A stretch of 64,000 nt of DNA from Dendrocalamus latiflorus (taxonomy: Eukaryota > Streptophyta > Magnoliopsida > Poales > Poaceae): assembly GCA_017311315.1 (NCBI GenBank), contig CM029650.1:19728456-19792455 (forward strand). The letters run 5' to 3'. The translations under genes and the position numbers were made by a program. Positions 12,501-23,447 of this stretch are shown here, piece by piece. Numbering within the stretch: position 1 is the stretch's first letter; every line of letters starts with the position of its first letter. The notes under the pieces were generated by a model, which did no database searches, was not told the origin of the DNA, and saw nothing but the letters and a program-made list of their open reading frames with translations.

Positions 12501-12854
12501 CAGGGAAGAAGGGTAGGCGGGGTGGGCGGACAGTGGGGATGGGCTGGGGCACATGGGACGTGGCTCAATCTGGGCCGTCCATGCGTCGGCTGGAGGAAAG
12601 AGGTATTTTATTTTCTTTTTGATTTTTTAGAAACCCAAGTAAGAAAAATAAAGCTTGCAAATTAGCAAGAAAATCCAAATAAATCCTAGAATAGTCCTAT
12701 AATTCTAATAAAATGCAAGGAACTCAAATAAAATTAACCAAACCCATGTTGAACACAATTTCTTCCTAATCTTACTAGTTTTTACTCTAGGCTCAAAATG
12801 AAAACAGAAATTAAATTATTGAAAATAAAATTTTTGAAAATTTGGGATGTCACA
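9555..12854 (-). mobile_element. Solo LTR (copy 1) of a long-LTR, probably Gypsy-type, family
   Basis: A 3,300-bp unit starting TGTCAGACCCC and ending GGGATGTCACA (so TG..CA), flanked by a perfect 5-bp duplication CCCAC (9550-9554, 12855-12859). There are no internal domains, so this is a single LTR left by recombination. Long stretches match copies at 32191-36491 and, inverted, 59995-64000. Orientation is set to minus because a TATA box is conserved in that sense in all three copies. In sense order it has an AT-rich U3, TATA (12026-12032), a GC-rich block, a GTGAGC donor near 11907, a mini-exon (11063-11119) and a conserved terminal half. The family name is unknown; the Gypsy call is inferred from the end sequences. 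Confidence 0.85.
12026..12032 (-). promoter_or_regulatory. LTR promoter TATA box, copy 1
   Basis: TATAAAG on the minus strand, at a position equivalent to TATAAAA at 61356-61362 (copy 3) and ATATAAAA at 35485-35492 (copy 2). It is followed in each copy by a C-rich leader. Confidence 0.55.
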
Positions 12855-13739
12855 CCCACCAACCAATTCAACCGTTAGAGGGCAAATTCTTGAATTTTTA
12901 GCAAATGCAGCGGTACTACCATTCATTGGTCGGTACTACCACACCTGCATAGTAACGACTGCAACAGTCGCCTTAAATGCTTTGGAACTAACCATTAAAT
13001 TTGCAGTGCAGTAATGCTGCTGTTGAAAATGCGGTAGTTTCATTTCTATGATGCGGTACTACCGCTTTTCTTGAGGATGAAAACTAGCCATCTCTGGAAA
13101 TAACATACCGCCAACTAAGTTGCGGTCCAATCGGAGACAGTAGTACCGCTCAAGATTTGCGGTCATACCGTGATGCAGTAGTACCACCAATTGAACTCTG
13201 GTACTACCATTTCCAGGGGAGCAGATATGATCCAAAAGTACCTTTATGGAAAATATGTACCGCCAACAAAAATTCGGTCCGACCGGGGCACGGTAGTCCG
13301 CACTATCTCTCGGTCATACCGTAATACGATAGTGCCACCAAGTAAACTCCGGTACTACCAATTTTTCTGAGAATGTGTAATTGGCACATGTATGATTCTA
13401 AGTTGATCCAAATGGCACAAGATATGCTGTCAAGCTATTAGTCATGATCCCTCTTAATAGTACAGCGTCTAACCTAAAATCCGGTCTTCTGACCTTTTTC
13501 TCCTAAGACCAGTAAAAAAATCCTAGGTTATTGATACTTTTGTCTTGGGCCATATTGATCTTCATGTTAACCTTTAGCATGCATCTCCACGTTGTCGCAT
13601 TGGTCACTAGGACTAAACCTTTCAAACACATGATAAACATATTAGTCTCATATTCATATTTTGTCATTAATTGCCAAAACAATTTTTAGGGGTCTAGATG
13701 CTTTCAATCTCACCTTTTTTGGTAATTGATGACAACTTA

Positions 13740-14164
13740 ACCAATATGAGTGAAGGATAGAATTTTGAATATACTACTTGTAGAAAAACGAGTTGTACAT
13801 TCTTATTGCGACTTTGAAAAACAAGTAATTCTTGCAATAAACTTAAATGAGTTTTGAGAATTTTTTTTGTTTTAAAGTCATTTCGAAGAAGGCTGTCCTA
13901 AACATGCACACAAAGGGGAGTTATGTTGTGTGCTATGTGGACATGCTATGTAATATGTTGAACTTGGAAATGTAGTTAAGTTATGTCACTCACTATGAAT
14001 TGCAATCTCTATTTTGTTTGGTTTAATTATGGTATTGTCAATTTCCTCAAGTTCAATAAACAAAAGAAGCTCCACCAAAATTTTCAAAAATCTATATATG
14101 TGCTTGCAAAACAACTTCTCAAACCTACATGCACATGTTTTGATATGTTAGCATTACAACATCT
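13740..14164. other. AT-rich stretch between LTR and CACTA fragment
   Basis: Probably the remaining internal sequence of the minus-strand retrotransposon and/or the left part of the CACTA fragment. No coding signature was recognised and no CACTA-type left terminus is visible. Confidence 0.35.
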
Positions 14165-14833
14165 ATTGATAGGTAAACACATTTTCTCCATAGATAACTC
14201 TATTGTAACTTTCCTTCCTAATAACTAAGGCTAACATTTTGGAATCACATAGGTCGTTCTCCACGTACGTTGCGAAGGTACGGAAAACCAAGGGAGGGAT
14301 CGACGCCCTGCGACACATTCTAGATTTCTCGGTATTTGCTGGTACACATTAATCCTATATAACACTTAGTAGTAATAGCTCTCGAACTAACAAATTCTAT
14401 TTCTGCAGTGCCACCAGTAGCCGCGGGACAACAACACATGTGGATTATATGTTTGCTACAACATGCAACTACTCAACGGTTCCGTGAAAAGTAATCATGA
14501 GGTTTGTCAATCTTGTGATAATTATTTCATACTTATCAATTTATAGATGTATACATGACATTGATCTTCTTACCGATAGGTTCCGTTTATCGCTACAACT
14601 CTGTTGGAATAGGCCAACCTCAAACATATTCGAGGACAGTGTGCGTACTTCTTGGTGTCTAAAGTCATAAAAAGATAGGGAGTTCCACAATGTTGAGTGA
14701 ATTTCACTAGGATAAGATTGAGCTTAATTGTTCATTTGTGTATTGGTTAATGGATGGATGATTATTTATTTTATTTCTATTAATTGATTTGTGAAATGGA
14801 TGTTCTTGTTTCTAAAATGAATGAATATGAATT

Positions 14834-14896
<63 letters not shown>

Positions 14897-15434
14897 GTTG
14901 AAGATGCTTGTTCCAGAGGGCATGGCTAGCATTTTCTGAGGCTAGTTAACAAATAGAAATAGATTTAGTAACAGAAAGAAAAGAATATCATAGATTGTTA
15001 TTAACTCGTAGAGTCGACTATCACAGATGATTTTTAGTACGAACCGTCTATGATATATGGATTATTACAGACGGTTTATATTTGAAACCGTCTATAATAT
15101 TAATATATCACAGATGGTTTATAGTTAAAACTGTCTGTGATATATGGTTTATCGCAAACGGTTTGTATTTGAAACTGCCTGTGTTATTAATATATCACAG
15201 ATGGTTTTTTTAGTTTTTAGTAAAAAAACCATCTGTGATAAACTATATAACACAGACGGTTACTATCACAAATAATTTTTACTAAAAACCTTCTGTGATG
15301 GTCTGCTTCACAGATGGTTCGAAAGCCGTATGTGATGACCTCGTATTATTAATAACTTATAAACTCAGACGGTTCTGAAACCGTCTGTGATGTCGTTTTT
15401 GAACCGTCTATGATGACTTTTTTTTGCAGTAGTG
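14165..15434. mobile_element. CACTA (En/Spm) element, right-hand fragment (copy A)
   Basis: The right terminus TTTTTTGCAGTAGTG (ends 15434) is the inverse of the CACTACTACAAAA terminus seen at 47679. The subterminal zone 14995-15420 is packed with alternating CACAGACGGTT and AACCGTCTGTGA-type motifs, the transposase-binding arrays of this superfamily. Internal sequence from about 14165 to 14930 parallels 50634-51410 of the element at 47679-51835, including GAGGGCATGGCTAGCAT. No left terminus was found, so it is truncated. A (TA)n run interrupts it. Confidence 0.75.
14836..14895. repeat. (TA)n microsatellite, about 30 units
   Basis: Uninterrupted alternating A/T of about 60 bases within the CACTA fragment. 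The equivalent position of the sister CACTA element (near 51310) has only TATATATATGTG, so the run expanded here. Confidence 0.95.
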
Positions 15435-16359
15435 TTGGAGAGTTCTCTCCTTCGTTGTTCTTGCGATTTCTTTAAGATTGCTTGGATTGATAGGTCATGG
15501 TCAACCTCTCTGTATGCTTGCCTCTATGTTGATCGTGTGGATTGGATCATTGTGAGGGTTGTGGTGTGATTGCTGTTGTTGTGGTCGTGTGCTTGACGCA
15601 AGGCTGCCTCATCTTCGGATTGTATTGCTACCTTCGAGTTGTCATCTATGTTCGTGTGATCGTCGTCATTGCAAGATCGGGCCACTTGGTATTAGCTGTT
15701 GCCGTTGCTGGATCATGTGCCGGTGGAATCGAAGGCATATATTCTCCTGGTTTTGTGGCGGGCTTGGCATATGAGGAATGATGTTATTCATGCGAAAGGA
15801 TAGGCTACAGTGATGGGCTCGGTTGCTTTTCTGAAAAACTATATGAGTCCCTGTTGCTTATCCAGCACGACCCAACAAAACTGATGGCAAACGAAAACAG
15901 GTGCTCGGATGGGGGGAGCGCCAGCTGATTCACGGCCGGCCCTCACAGCTCTGAAAATGCACTGGGAAGCAGCACTAGACGGGTGGACAAAGGTAATTGT
16001 AGATTGTTAGAAATAATCTTGACTTAGAGTTTAAGACGTAGTAGAGTCCGTCTTCGTGTGTAACTTAAGTTGAAGTTGTGCCTAACTTGAAGTCTGAATA
16101 CGTATGCTAGTAGAAGATTATTAGCATATATATTGAGAAGGCTTGTAGCTAGTTTTTGTGAGAAAAGCAAAGAAAAAGAGAGCAAATAAGAGAATAGAGA
16201 AATTCAAAAAATTTCCTGTGTTCTCTCCGTTTATTTGCAATATGTATGTTTGCTCTAGGATCAAAGTTTTTAATATAGATTGTGCCTTTTCTGTTTCCAC
16301 AAGAGAAGCGAGTGTTGGTATGGTAGCTCGGGACCGCCAGGGCAGTGTGTTCCTTTGGG

Positions 16360-17964
16360 CAGTGGCGGATCCAGGGATAAAATATAGCTAGGGTGGACTC
16401 GTAAGCGTGAAGCAAATAGTATTAGCCAAAAACAAAATAATTCATGACCAAACTACATTGCAATCACACTAATAAGAGTATATGATACAAAATAGAAGTA
16501 ATAACTACAATTCGAATCTAAACATGTGTAGATAACGGTAGGATATTAAACAATACCCCACTAATGAAGCTTAATCCACAGTTACAGGGCATGGAAGAGT
16601 AATGCAATAATTAATTTAGTATTTATCTTAGAAATTAGTTTTTTATGCATGCACAATTCTTGTAATTGGAAAGGAATTGTAATAATTATTTCTATTTTTT
16701 CGAAGCCAAAGCTAAATGTTGTAATTCATTCTTGTAATTATTGAGTTGCAAAATTTTTGATTATCTTTTAATTATTGCTAATTATACTATTTAGAGTTAA
16801 TTAATGTTCTGGTTCTTTCACTGAGATGCCACTGCCACAGCAACGTTTTACAGGACAAAGGTGTGGATCCAATAAAACTAGTCATCATAGTTCACATCAT
16901 GGCTATTGGCTACTTCTTGCTTGTCACTAAGGGGAAAAAAGGTCAATATAATTTCGTGTTCTTACGTTCAGGTTTCCATTGCAGGACCATCCAAGCATAA
17001 AAAAGGGTTGACGCTAAAATAAATCAACATATTTAACCATTAGCTAGTACAACAGCCAAGAAGTACCTCATGTAAACAGAGAACACCAGGAATGTGCCCA
17101 GAATTGAAGCAAAACAGAGCACTCCCAGATTTCAGAACCGAGCGAGCACTGTAGTTCTTATGGCAAAGTAATGAATTTTGGAAGGAAGATCAGAAACTGA
17201 ATTCCGTAAATTCTATTACTCAATGTCTCAACAAAACTTTCTGAGTATCTTCAGAATACATGCGAGAGTTTGTTTACAACTGAATGCTAATGCTATTTAT
17301 TCTAGCACCTAAATCGGATCACAGATCTAGAATGAACGGAAGGATTGACTCCGTGCAAACTACACGTTATTGACACACTCCCATGCTCAGTGCGCTTACT
17401 GCGCCACTTCCTGCATGTTGACTGACACTCAACCAAAACGCTGATACTTCTTCAGACTTTGCTTCAGTGGCTCACAACAGAAATATGTCCAACACCTCAC
17501 AGTAGGCAAATTGTTGCCAGGGAACTCGCACACGCACTTAAAGAGTTCGTGACGATGTGGTCTCTGATGCACCCGTCAAAGAAGCTGTCGAAGCAGCACT
17601 TGCTCGTGACCACCGCGTCGGGCGTCGGCCATCACCTTCCTGCAGAGTTTGCAGTGGAGCTCGTCTGGGATGCCATCGTCGGGGGCTCGGGGCTCGCGGG
17701 CACCGGCGCCGCGGGCCGCGACAGCAAGTACTGGAGTAGCTGTCGCCCTTTCGATGTCGAATCTTGGGTCGCCGTTGGTGGGGCAGTGCTGGTCTGCCAG
17801 TGCATGTCGTTGGCGACTTGGCGTCCGACCGGCTTGCCGTAGCGGCAGCGCTGCGGACTCGGCCTCTGGACTGGAGGAGGAGGGGCCGTGGGGGTGGGGG
17901 GGTCTGGCCGGCGACGGAGCTCGGGCGGTCGCTCGGCCTCGCCTGAAGGGTAGGTCCGCCCCTG
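16360..17964. mobile_element. Non-autonomous hAT element carrying a captured gene fragment
   Basis: The termini CAGTGGCGGATCC and (inverted right end) CAGGGGCGGACCT are hAT-like. A perfect 8-bp target duplication CCTTTGGG lies at 16352-16359 and 17965-17972. The element is 1,605 bp with no transposase. Its left two thirds are AT-rich. The right part is GC-rich and contains, on the minus strand, a fragment of an RBBP6-like zinc-knuckle/RING gene. Removing the element and one duplication restores an AWRFF segment of the surrounding RNase H-like pseudogene, which supports the boundaries. Confidence 0.85.
17540..17830 (-). pseudogene. Captured fragment of an RBBP6/PQT3-like zinc-knuckle + RING E3 ligase gene
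   Basis: On the minus strand one frame reads HCPTNGDPRFDIERA, the end of the CCHC knuckle of RBBP6-family ubiquitin ligases. It is followed by GIPDELHCKLCRKVMADA, the start of their RING/U-box. A 7-bp duplication (CGACGCC) then shifts the frame, and the RING continues as VVTSKCCFDSFFDGCIRD. The normal cysteine in 'SFC' is F here, and the spacer between knuckle and RING is mostly deleted. It is a dead fragment inside the hAT element, so transposon capture is inferred. The parental gene is not in this window. Confidence 0.7.
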
Positions 17965-18074
17965 CCTTTGGGCCTGGAGATTCTTCAAGACCTGTGGTCT
18001 GTGGAGATGCCGAGGAAGCGGACGTGCTAGCGTGCATGGAAGGCATGCAGCTCGCTTCGGATGGATCCGGCTGC

Positions 18075-18470
18075 CTATAATACTTTAATCCAAAGTTATC
18101 AATATCATTCCGTACCGACTGGCACCTAAATTGATACAAAATACCCTACATTCCGTACTAGTTCAAATACTGGTAAATACCGGCATACCGATTTTAATAC
18201 TGATCAATACCGGCTGATATCGGTGGAATTAATAATATCATCTATTGAACTGTATGTTATATTTGATATTACTACTATGTATTTATAATAATATTATAAA
18301 TAACATTTGGTGTGCATATAATTAAACAAATATATACTTATAAATATACATACTCGTATTATTATATTAAATCGAAAACGGTATGTGATATAGACTGGTA
18401 GCAGGATGTATCATTTTAATAACCAAATCGGTATGACCAGGACAAGTATGCTTTAATCTGATTGCAGCTC
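18075..18470. other. AT-rich insert splitting the RNase H-like pseudogene
   Basis: About 400 bases without homology to the flanking reading frame, containing repeated TACCGGTATCGG-like words. TTTAATC occurs near both ends (about 18083 and 18452) but no clear TIR was resolved. Probably a small mobile element; the type is unknown. Confidence 0.4.
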
Positions 18471-18857
18471 GGCAATCTACCATCTGCAGTCGGCTTTGGA
18501 GGACAGGTCAAGAAACGGTGCTATTTTTCGAGAAAACAAGGCGATGTTGCAGCTATTGCCAGATTTTCGCGTGCAAAAGGTTAGGAAAGAGTGTAATAGG
18601 GTAGCTCATGAACTTGCACATGTAGCTAAGAGGAGTGTTCATTGTACTGTGTGGCAAGTCTCAGCTCTTGATTGTGTTAGCAGCTACTCAAACGATTTCA
18701 ATAACTTCCTACGCTAATTAATAAAGCTGTCTTTCCTCGCAAAACAAAATGGTGACACGGGATTGTGCTCGCGATGCGTACCTCCATTTTCTTTTTTTAG
18801 ATTACGTAAGAGTACATACACTCACACACATCACTTATACACTATATGCGCGTGTGC

Positions 18858-18874
18858 GCTCGCGCGCGCGCGCG

Positions 18875-18937
<63 letters not shown>
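18858..18937. repeat. Compound microsatellite (GC)n-(CA)n-(TA)n
   Basis: Short GC, CA and TA dinucleotide runs follow one another. The TA part borders the Micron-like element on its left. Confidence 0.9.
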
Positions 18938-19559
<622 letters not shown>

Positions 19560-20119
19560 GTCCTACTAAAACATACATTAAAATTTAAGTAGATATCATA
19601 AATAAATTTAAGAGTTACCCTGCATCCTACAGAGTACGACTATATTGTTTCTCACTAAACAAAACACCCTGACCGAGGGATGGAACCAGGACGGATGGCT
19701 CGCACGACAGCAAAGCCCTTGTCTTCTGGTTTCAAACTCACCGTATGGCCTGATGGGACGGTAGGCTTTGGCCAGCCCACTTTATTGGGAACGCACGTGC
19801 GGTGTTCTGGGTTGCATCCAGCTGGAAGGACTGCTTTCACCGGGGCCCATTTCGCGTGCTCAAGCTGTTTTGCGTGAACGTAGGCTATTTTATTGTTCGC
19901 CCCCTCTCCCTCTCCACTATTCATGAGACGGCCGGCACGAAACAGTTTCTCTTTTTTTTTCCTTTTATATTTCTTCCTTTTCTTTGGATTTTACTTGGGA
20001 ATTTACCATAAAATTTTTTAATATTCCACAACTAATACTTTTAATATAGCAGTTTGTTGTGCCATAGGCTTTAAATCGTTTTATAGGAAAGTAGACAGTT
20101 AGGGAGATGAAATGGGATG
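19560..20119. other. Intergenic, nothing identified
   Basis: A moderately GC-rich patch (19670-19900) has open frames on both strands but no recognisable product. Confidence 0.35.
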
Positions 20120-20124
20120 ATATC

Positions 20125-21821
20125 TGTTAGACCATATAGTATTAGCCTCATGAGAGTAATGAGTATTTGATTTTTCTTTGCATTGCTGTCATTGATTGAG
20201 GTTGATTTTGTGTCATTTTACCTCTGTTTTTTTTTCTGTCAAGTGGCAGCGGTATGACCAACTTGTGGCTAGCAGTCAGACCGACCAGCGGTTTGATCGG
20301 CTATGGTTGGCGGTAGCTATTTTTTAGAGATGTATGCATTGCATTTTGTGAAGGTTTTAGGAGTGGTTTGACCGGCCATTGCATGGTGGTCTGACCTACT
20401 TGGTGGCCACAGTCAGACCAACCCTTGTGGTATTTTATTGAGTTGAGTTAGTTTTAGGTGTGAGTCATGGCGGAGTCCATGTAAGTGTGAGCCAAGTGTA
20501 TCCATACATATGTTGTGCTAATGAGAGTCAAATGTATATCATTTGTACTCGGATCGATTGCTTGCTCTTTGATTTGTAGGTACTTGATGCTTATTGCGGT
20601 CAGCGGCAAGACTGAGGCTACAGAAGGGATTCTCAGGCGTAGCGTGTTGCGTAAGTCCGGGTGAAGTATCATCTCAAGCTGAGAAAACACTGGAGAAAGA
20701 CAAAGATTATGAGGAGGCAATTGCTTGCATATGGTGTACCAATTGACCTTGTGCGTTTCAAGTGGTGACATTCCTCGGAGCAGGCGTATAACCTTGGTGG
20801 CAAGTAATTAGGCATCACAGACTATGCGTGATGTGGTGTGCTAATTCGACTCGGGCATTTTAAGTGGTGATGGCATTGTTGCAGGCATACGATTTTGGCA
20901 ATGAGTTATTGGACATCACATATTCATGAAGATCATGGGTGGCAATTGACGAAATTGTCTAATACCAAGTGGATTGATGGCTTGCAAAACCGCAGCGTTA
21001 GTATAAGTGGTTTAGGTCATGTCTGTGAGGATGGAGTGTCTTATCAGGCTTTTAGAGCCTGGTAAGTCATGCTTTGAAAAGCATGCAAGCATGTGTGAGA
21101 GTAAAACCTGTTTGTGTTTGGATTACAGAGTTTCCCATTTGTAAGTAGTGCGATCCATTAAGGAGTGGCTTTCTCTCTTTTTGATCTTCCCCTAGCGCCA
21201 AGGATGTGTAAGAGGTAGTGATATCTCTTGGAGATCATATCCCATCCAACTAGGCATGACCTAGAGGAAGTTTTTAAGTTTGCCAGGTTTTCTTCAAGAG
21301 AGAGGTGATTTTGAGATTTTACTCTTGTGACGGTTTTGGCTTGAGTTCGTGCTGTGATCCAACCTACTATGACATGTGAGAATCCATCTAAGGTCATCTA
21401 GATCATCTAAGACTCATGAGTAAAAGTAGATCAAGGTTTCACTCTTTTGCCCAGTTTTGGTGCAACTTTCCTTATTTTGGATAGGTCAGAATTTTCGCAA
21501 CGATCTTCATGATCGATGATTGGAATAGGTTACTGATATACCAAGGAGGGTTTGTATCAAGTTTCATTGTATTTGGATAAATGGTTAGAGAATTTGCTCT
21601 TTTCTTGGATCGTATGCGGTAGCTATCTGCATTGTTTCTTGACCATTGGTTAGACCGCTTGTTAGTCGGTGGCCAGACTGATTAAGACAGAGTCTCGGGT
21701 GATCTTTGTGATCTCTGGCTTTTGGCTTAAGTGGGCTTCTGAGTTTGTATTTTTACTGTGTAGAATTGATACCTAGGGGAGATTTTGAACCCTCCCTCTA
21801 ACTCTCCATACCGATCCTACA
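20125..21821 (+). repeat. 5' LTR, promoter-deleted
   Basis: Starts TGTTAGACCATATAG and ends CCGATCCTACA. Compared with the 3' LTR it lacks about 266 bases between AGGAGTGGCT (ends 21170) and TTCTCTC. The missing part in the 3' LTR contains the TATA box. Confidence 0.85.
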
Positions 21822-21823
21822 AT

Positions 21824-21835
21824 TGGTATTAGAGC
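21824..21835 (+). promoter_or_regulatory. Primer-binding site (tRNA-iMet)
   Basis: TGGTATTAGAGC, three bases after the LTR end. It differs at one position from the standard TGGTATCAGAGC complement of plant initiator tRNA-Met. Confidence 0.8.
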
Positions 21836-23447
21836 TCTATTTGTTTTTTCTAGATCTTAACCGATCTTGAGCATGGTGAGTAGTATGAGAACTTGTGAGT
21901 AATTTTTTTTCTTGTCAGGATTCCCTTGCTGATGATGTTTGCTGTGACGAGTGGCTTGAGCTTAAGTTAGAAATGAAGGCAATGAAGCAACAAATCCTTT
22001 GCAAAGTTTGTGGTGGATTCTTTGCTATCAATTGTCCTAGTTTCAGTGATAAGAAGCTTCTGGACTCTAAGGAGGAGAAGGAGAGCCACGGACATTGCGT
22101 AGTAGCGATCGAGGATGATCATGATAAGCCAACCGAGGATGATCATCTACTCAAGTTATGTAAATTGAGCAAGAAGAAAAAAAATCATTGAGAGCTCATT
22201 GAATCTAGCAACCAAAATGATTATGCTTAAGGAGAAAGTAGGAAGGCTAGAAAAACACAATAGAGATTTGTCTCATGAAATTGCTAGGTTGAAATATACT
22301 TTGCCATGTGAATCATGTGAGGTTTTGCTCAAGGATATGAATAATATGAATAAACATTTTGCATTCTTAAAATCTAAAAATGAATAATTGAAATTGAAGG
22401 TTTCTATGCCATGTGACTTTTGTATTTTCTTACATTATGACCTTGATAGTGTTAAGGTAGAAATAGGCAATCTTAGGTCATTGGCTAGCAATGAATGTAA
22501 TTTTTGTAAAATCATGAATGCTGAAAACAAAAATATGAAATTGGCTCATTCTACCTACGTGGAATAATTAAAAAAATTCTAAAACTAACAATGAAAAATT
22601 GAAATTGAAGCTTTCCACTCATCTTAAGCAATTAGAGAATGTTAATTAGGGTTGAAATTGTTGAGATTAGAGCTAGCCCTTGTAGCATGTGCTTAGAGAA
22701 TAAGAAATTGCTTATGGATGATTTACCTTCTTGCAAGAATTATGCTAGTTCAAATATTGAAATTGATGCTTTGAATTCCAAGCTTACTAAGAATGCATCA
22801 TTGTCGTTTTTTAAAATCTTGCAATTCTTTGAGAGATGTAATTGTGTCTTTGAAAAAAGTATGCAATGAAATGAGTGCTAAGTCTTATAACTCTTTTGGT
22901 TCTTCTTGTGTTGTCTAAAGGATTTTAATGACAATGGTGCTTTTTCCTCCCCTGGTGCTACATCTTCCAAGAAGAAGTACTATTACACCATTTGTAAGAA
23001 AGATGGACACACATTTGAGTTTTGCTTCCACCATCTCAAACACGAGCGTCGAGTGCATCATCAAGCTTCTAGGGACACACATTGCCCATCTCATAGCATT
23101 TGTGCACTTAGTACCAACACAAGCATTACAAGTGGTGGTGGCTTTTATTGTTTGTCTTAAGGGACTTCTCCTTTGAGAAAGAGTTGTATTTTGTCCTCCG
23201 GGACTGTGTCTACCTCTAGACCTTTGAACTATTACTCATTTTGTGAGAAAAATAGGCTTCTTGTGGAGTTTTGCTTTAGGAGAGCCAAACACATGTGTTC
23301 ATCCCGTGCTTTTAAGTCTCGAAGTTTTCATAGTTTTTCTCATGACAGGAACATTAAAGAGCCTTGCCCGATGACTCATTTTGTTGACGGCTTCTTTAAT
23401 CCACCTTCTAGTGGCTTTGGACGGTGTCGTGGACTTGATTTTTATGG

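Larger units (their letters stand above)
8853..13706 (-). mobile_element. 3' LTR of a minus-strand LTR retrotransposon, split by a solo LTR
   Basis: On the minus strand the LTR begins TGAAAGCATCTAGACCCC (13706) and ends TTGATTCTACA (8853). A purine-rich tract (AAAAAAGGTGAGAT, minus strand) sits immediately before it at 13707-13720, the expected polypurine tract. Without the inserted element (9555-12854 plus one TSD) the LTR is about 1,550 bp. The right part (12860-13400) is full of imperfect GGTACTACC/GGTAGTACC words, and the left part has the CACCCCCTCTAGTCAA-like end typical of copia-type LTRs. The internal region would lie above 13720 but no gag or pol is recognisable there, and no second LTR was found, so the element is truncated. 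Confidence 0.6.
15480..18717 (+). pseudogene. RNase H-like (RVT_3-type) retroelement-derived pseudogene
   Basis: Pieces of one protein can be followed on the plus strand. A WHMRND-VIHAKG-like segment lies near 15770-15850. The RNase H opening NIDCAFSVSTREASVGMVA lies near 16275-16330. A segment ADVLACMEGMQLAS lies at 18020-18060, with the glutamate typical of the family. The end VQKVRKECNRVAHELAHVAK lies at 18570-18630. This order is that of the plant RNase H-like domain common in LINE-derived proteins. It is broken by a hAT element (16360-17964), by an AT-rich insert of about 400 bp (18075-18470), possibly by a further insert at 16000-16265, and by stops and a frameshift. It is not functional. 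Confidence 0.7.

Noticed and set aside
11478..12554. Open frame of 358 codons on the minus strand, with overlapping frames on both strands
   Set aside because: It lies entirely in the GC-rich leader of solo LTR copy 1. The product is a proline/serine/arginine-rich mixture with no domain, and several overlapping frames are equally open, as expected of GC-rich DNA.
17459..17842. 127-codon plus-strand frame
   Set aside because: The opposite strand reads as RBBP6-like knuckle and RING, so this frame is an antisense shadow.
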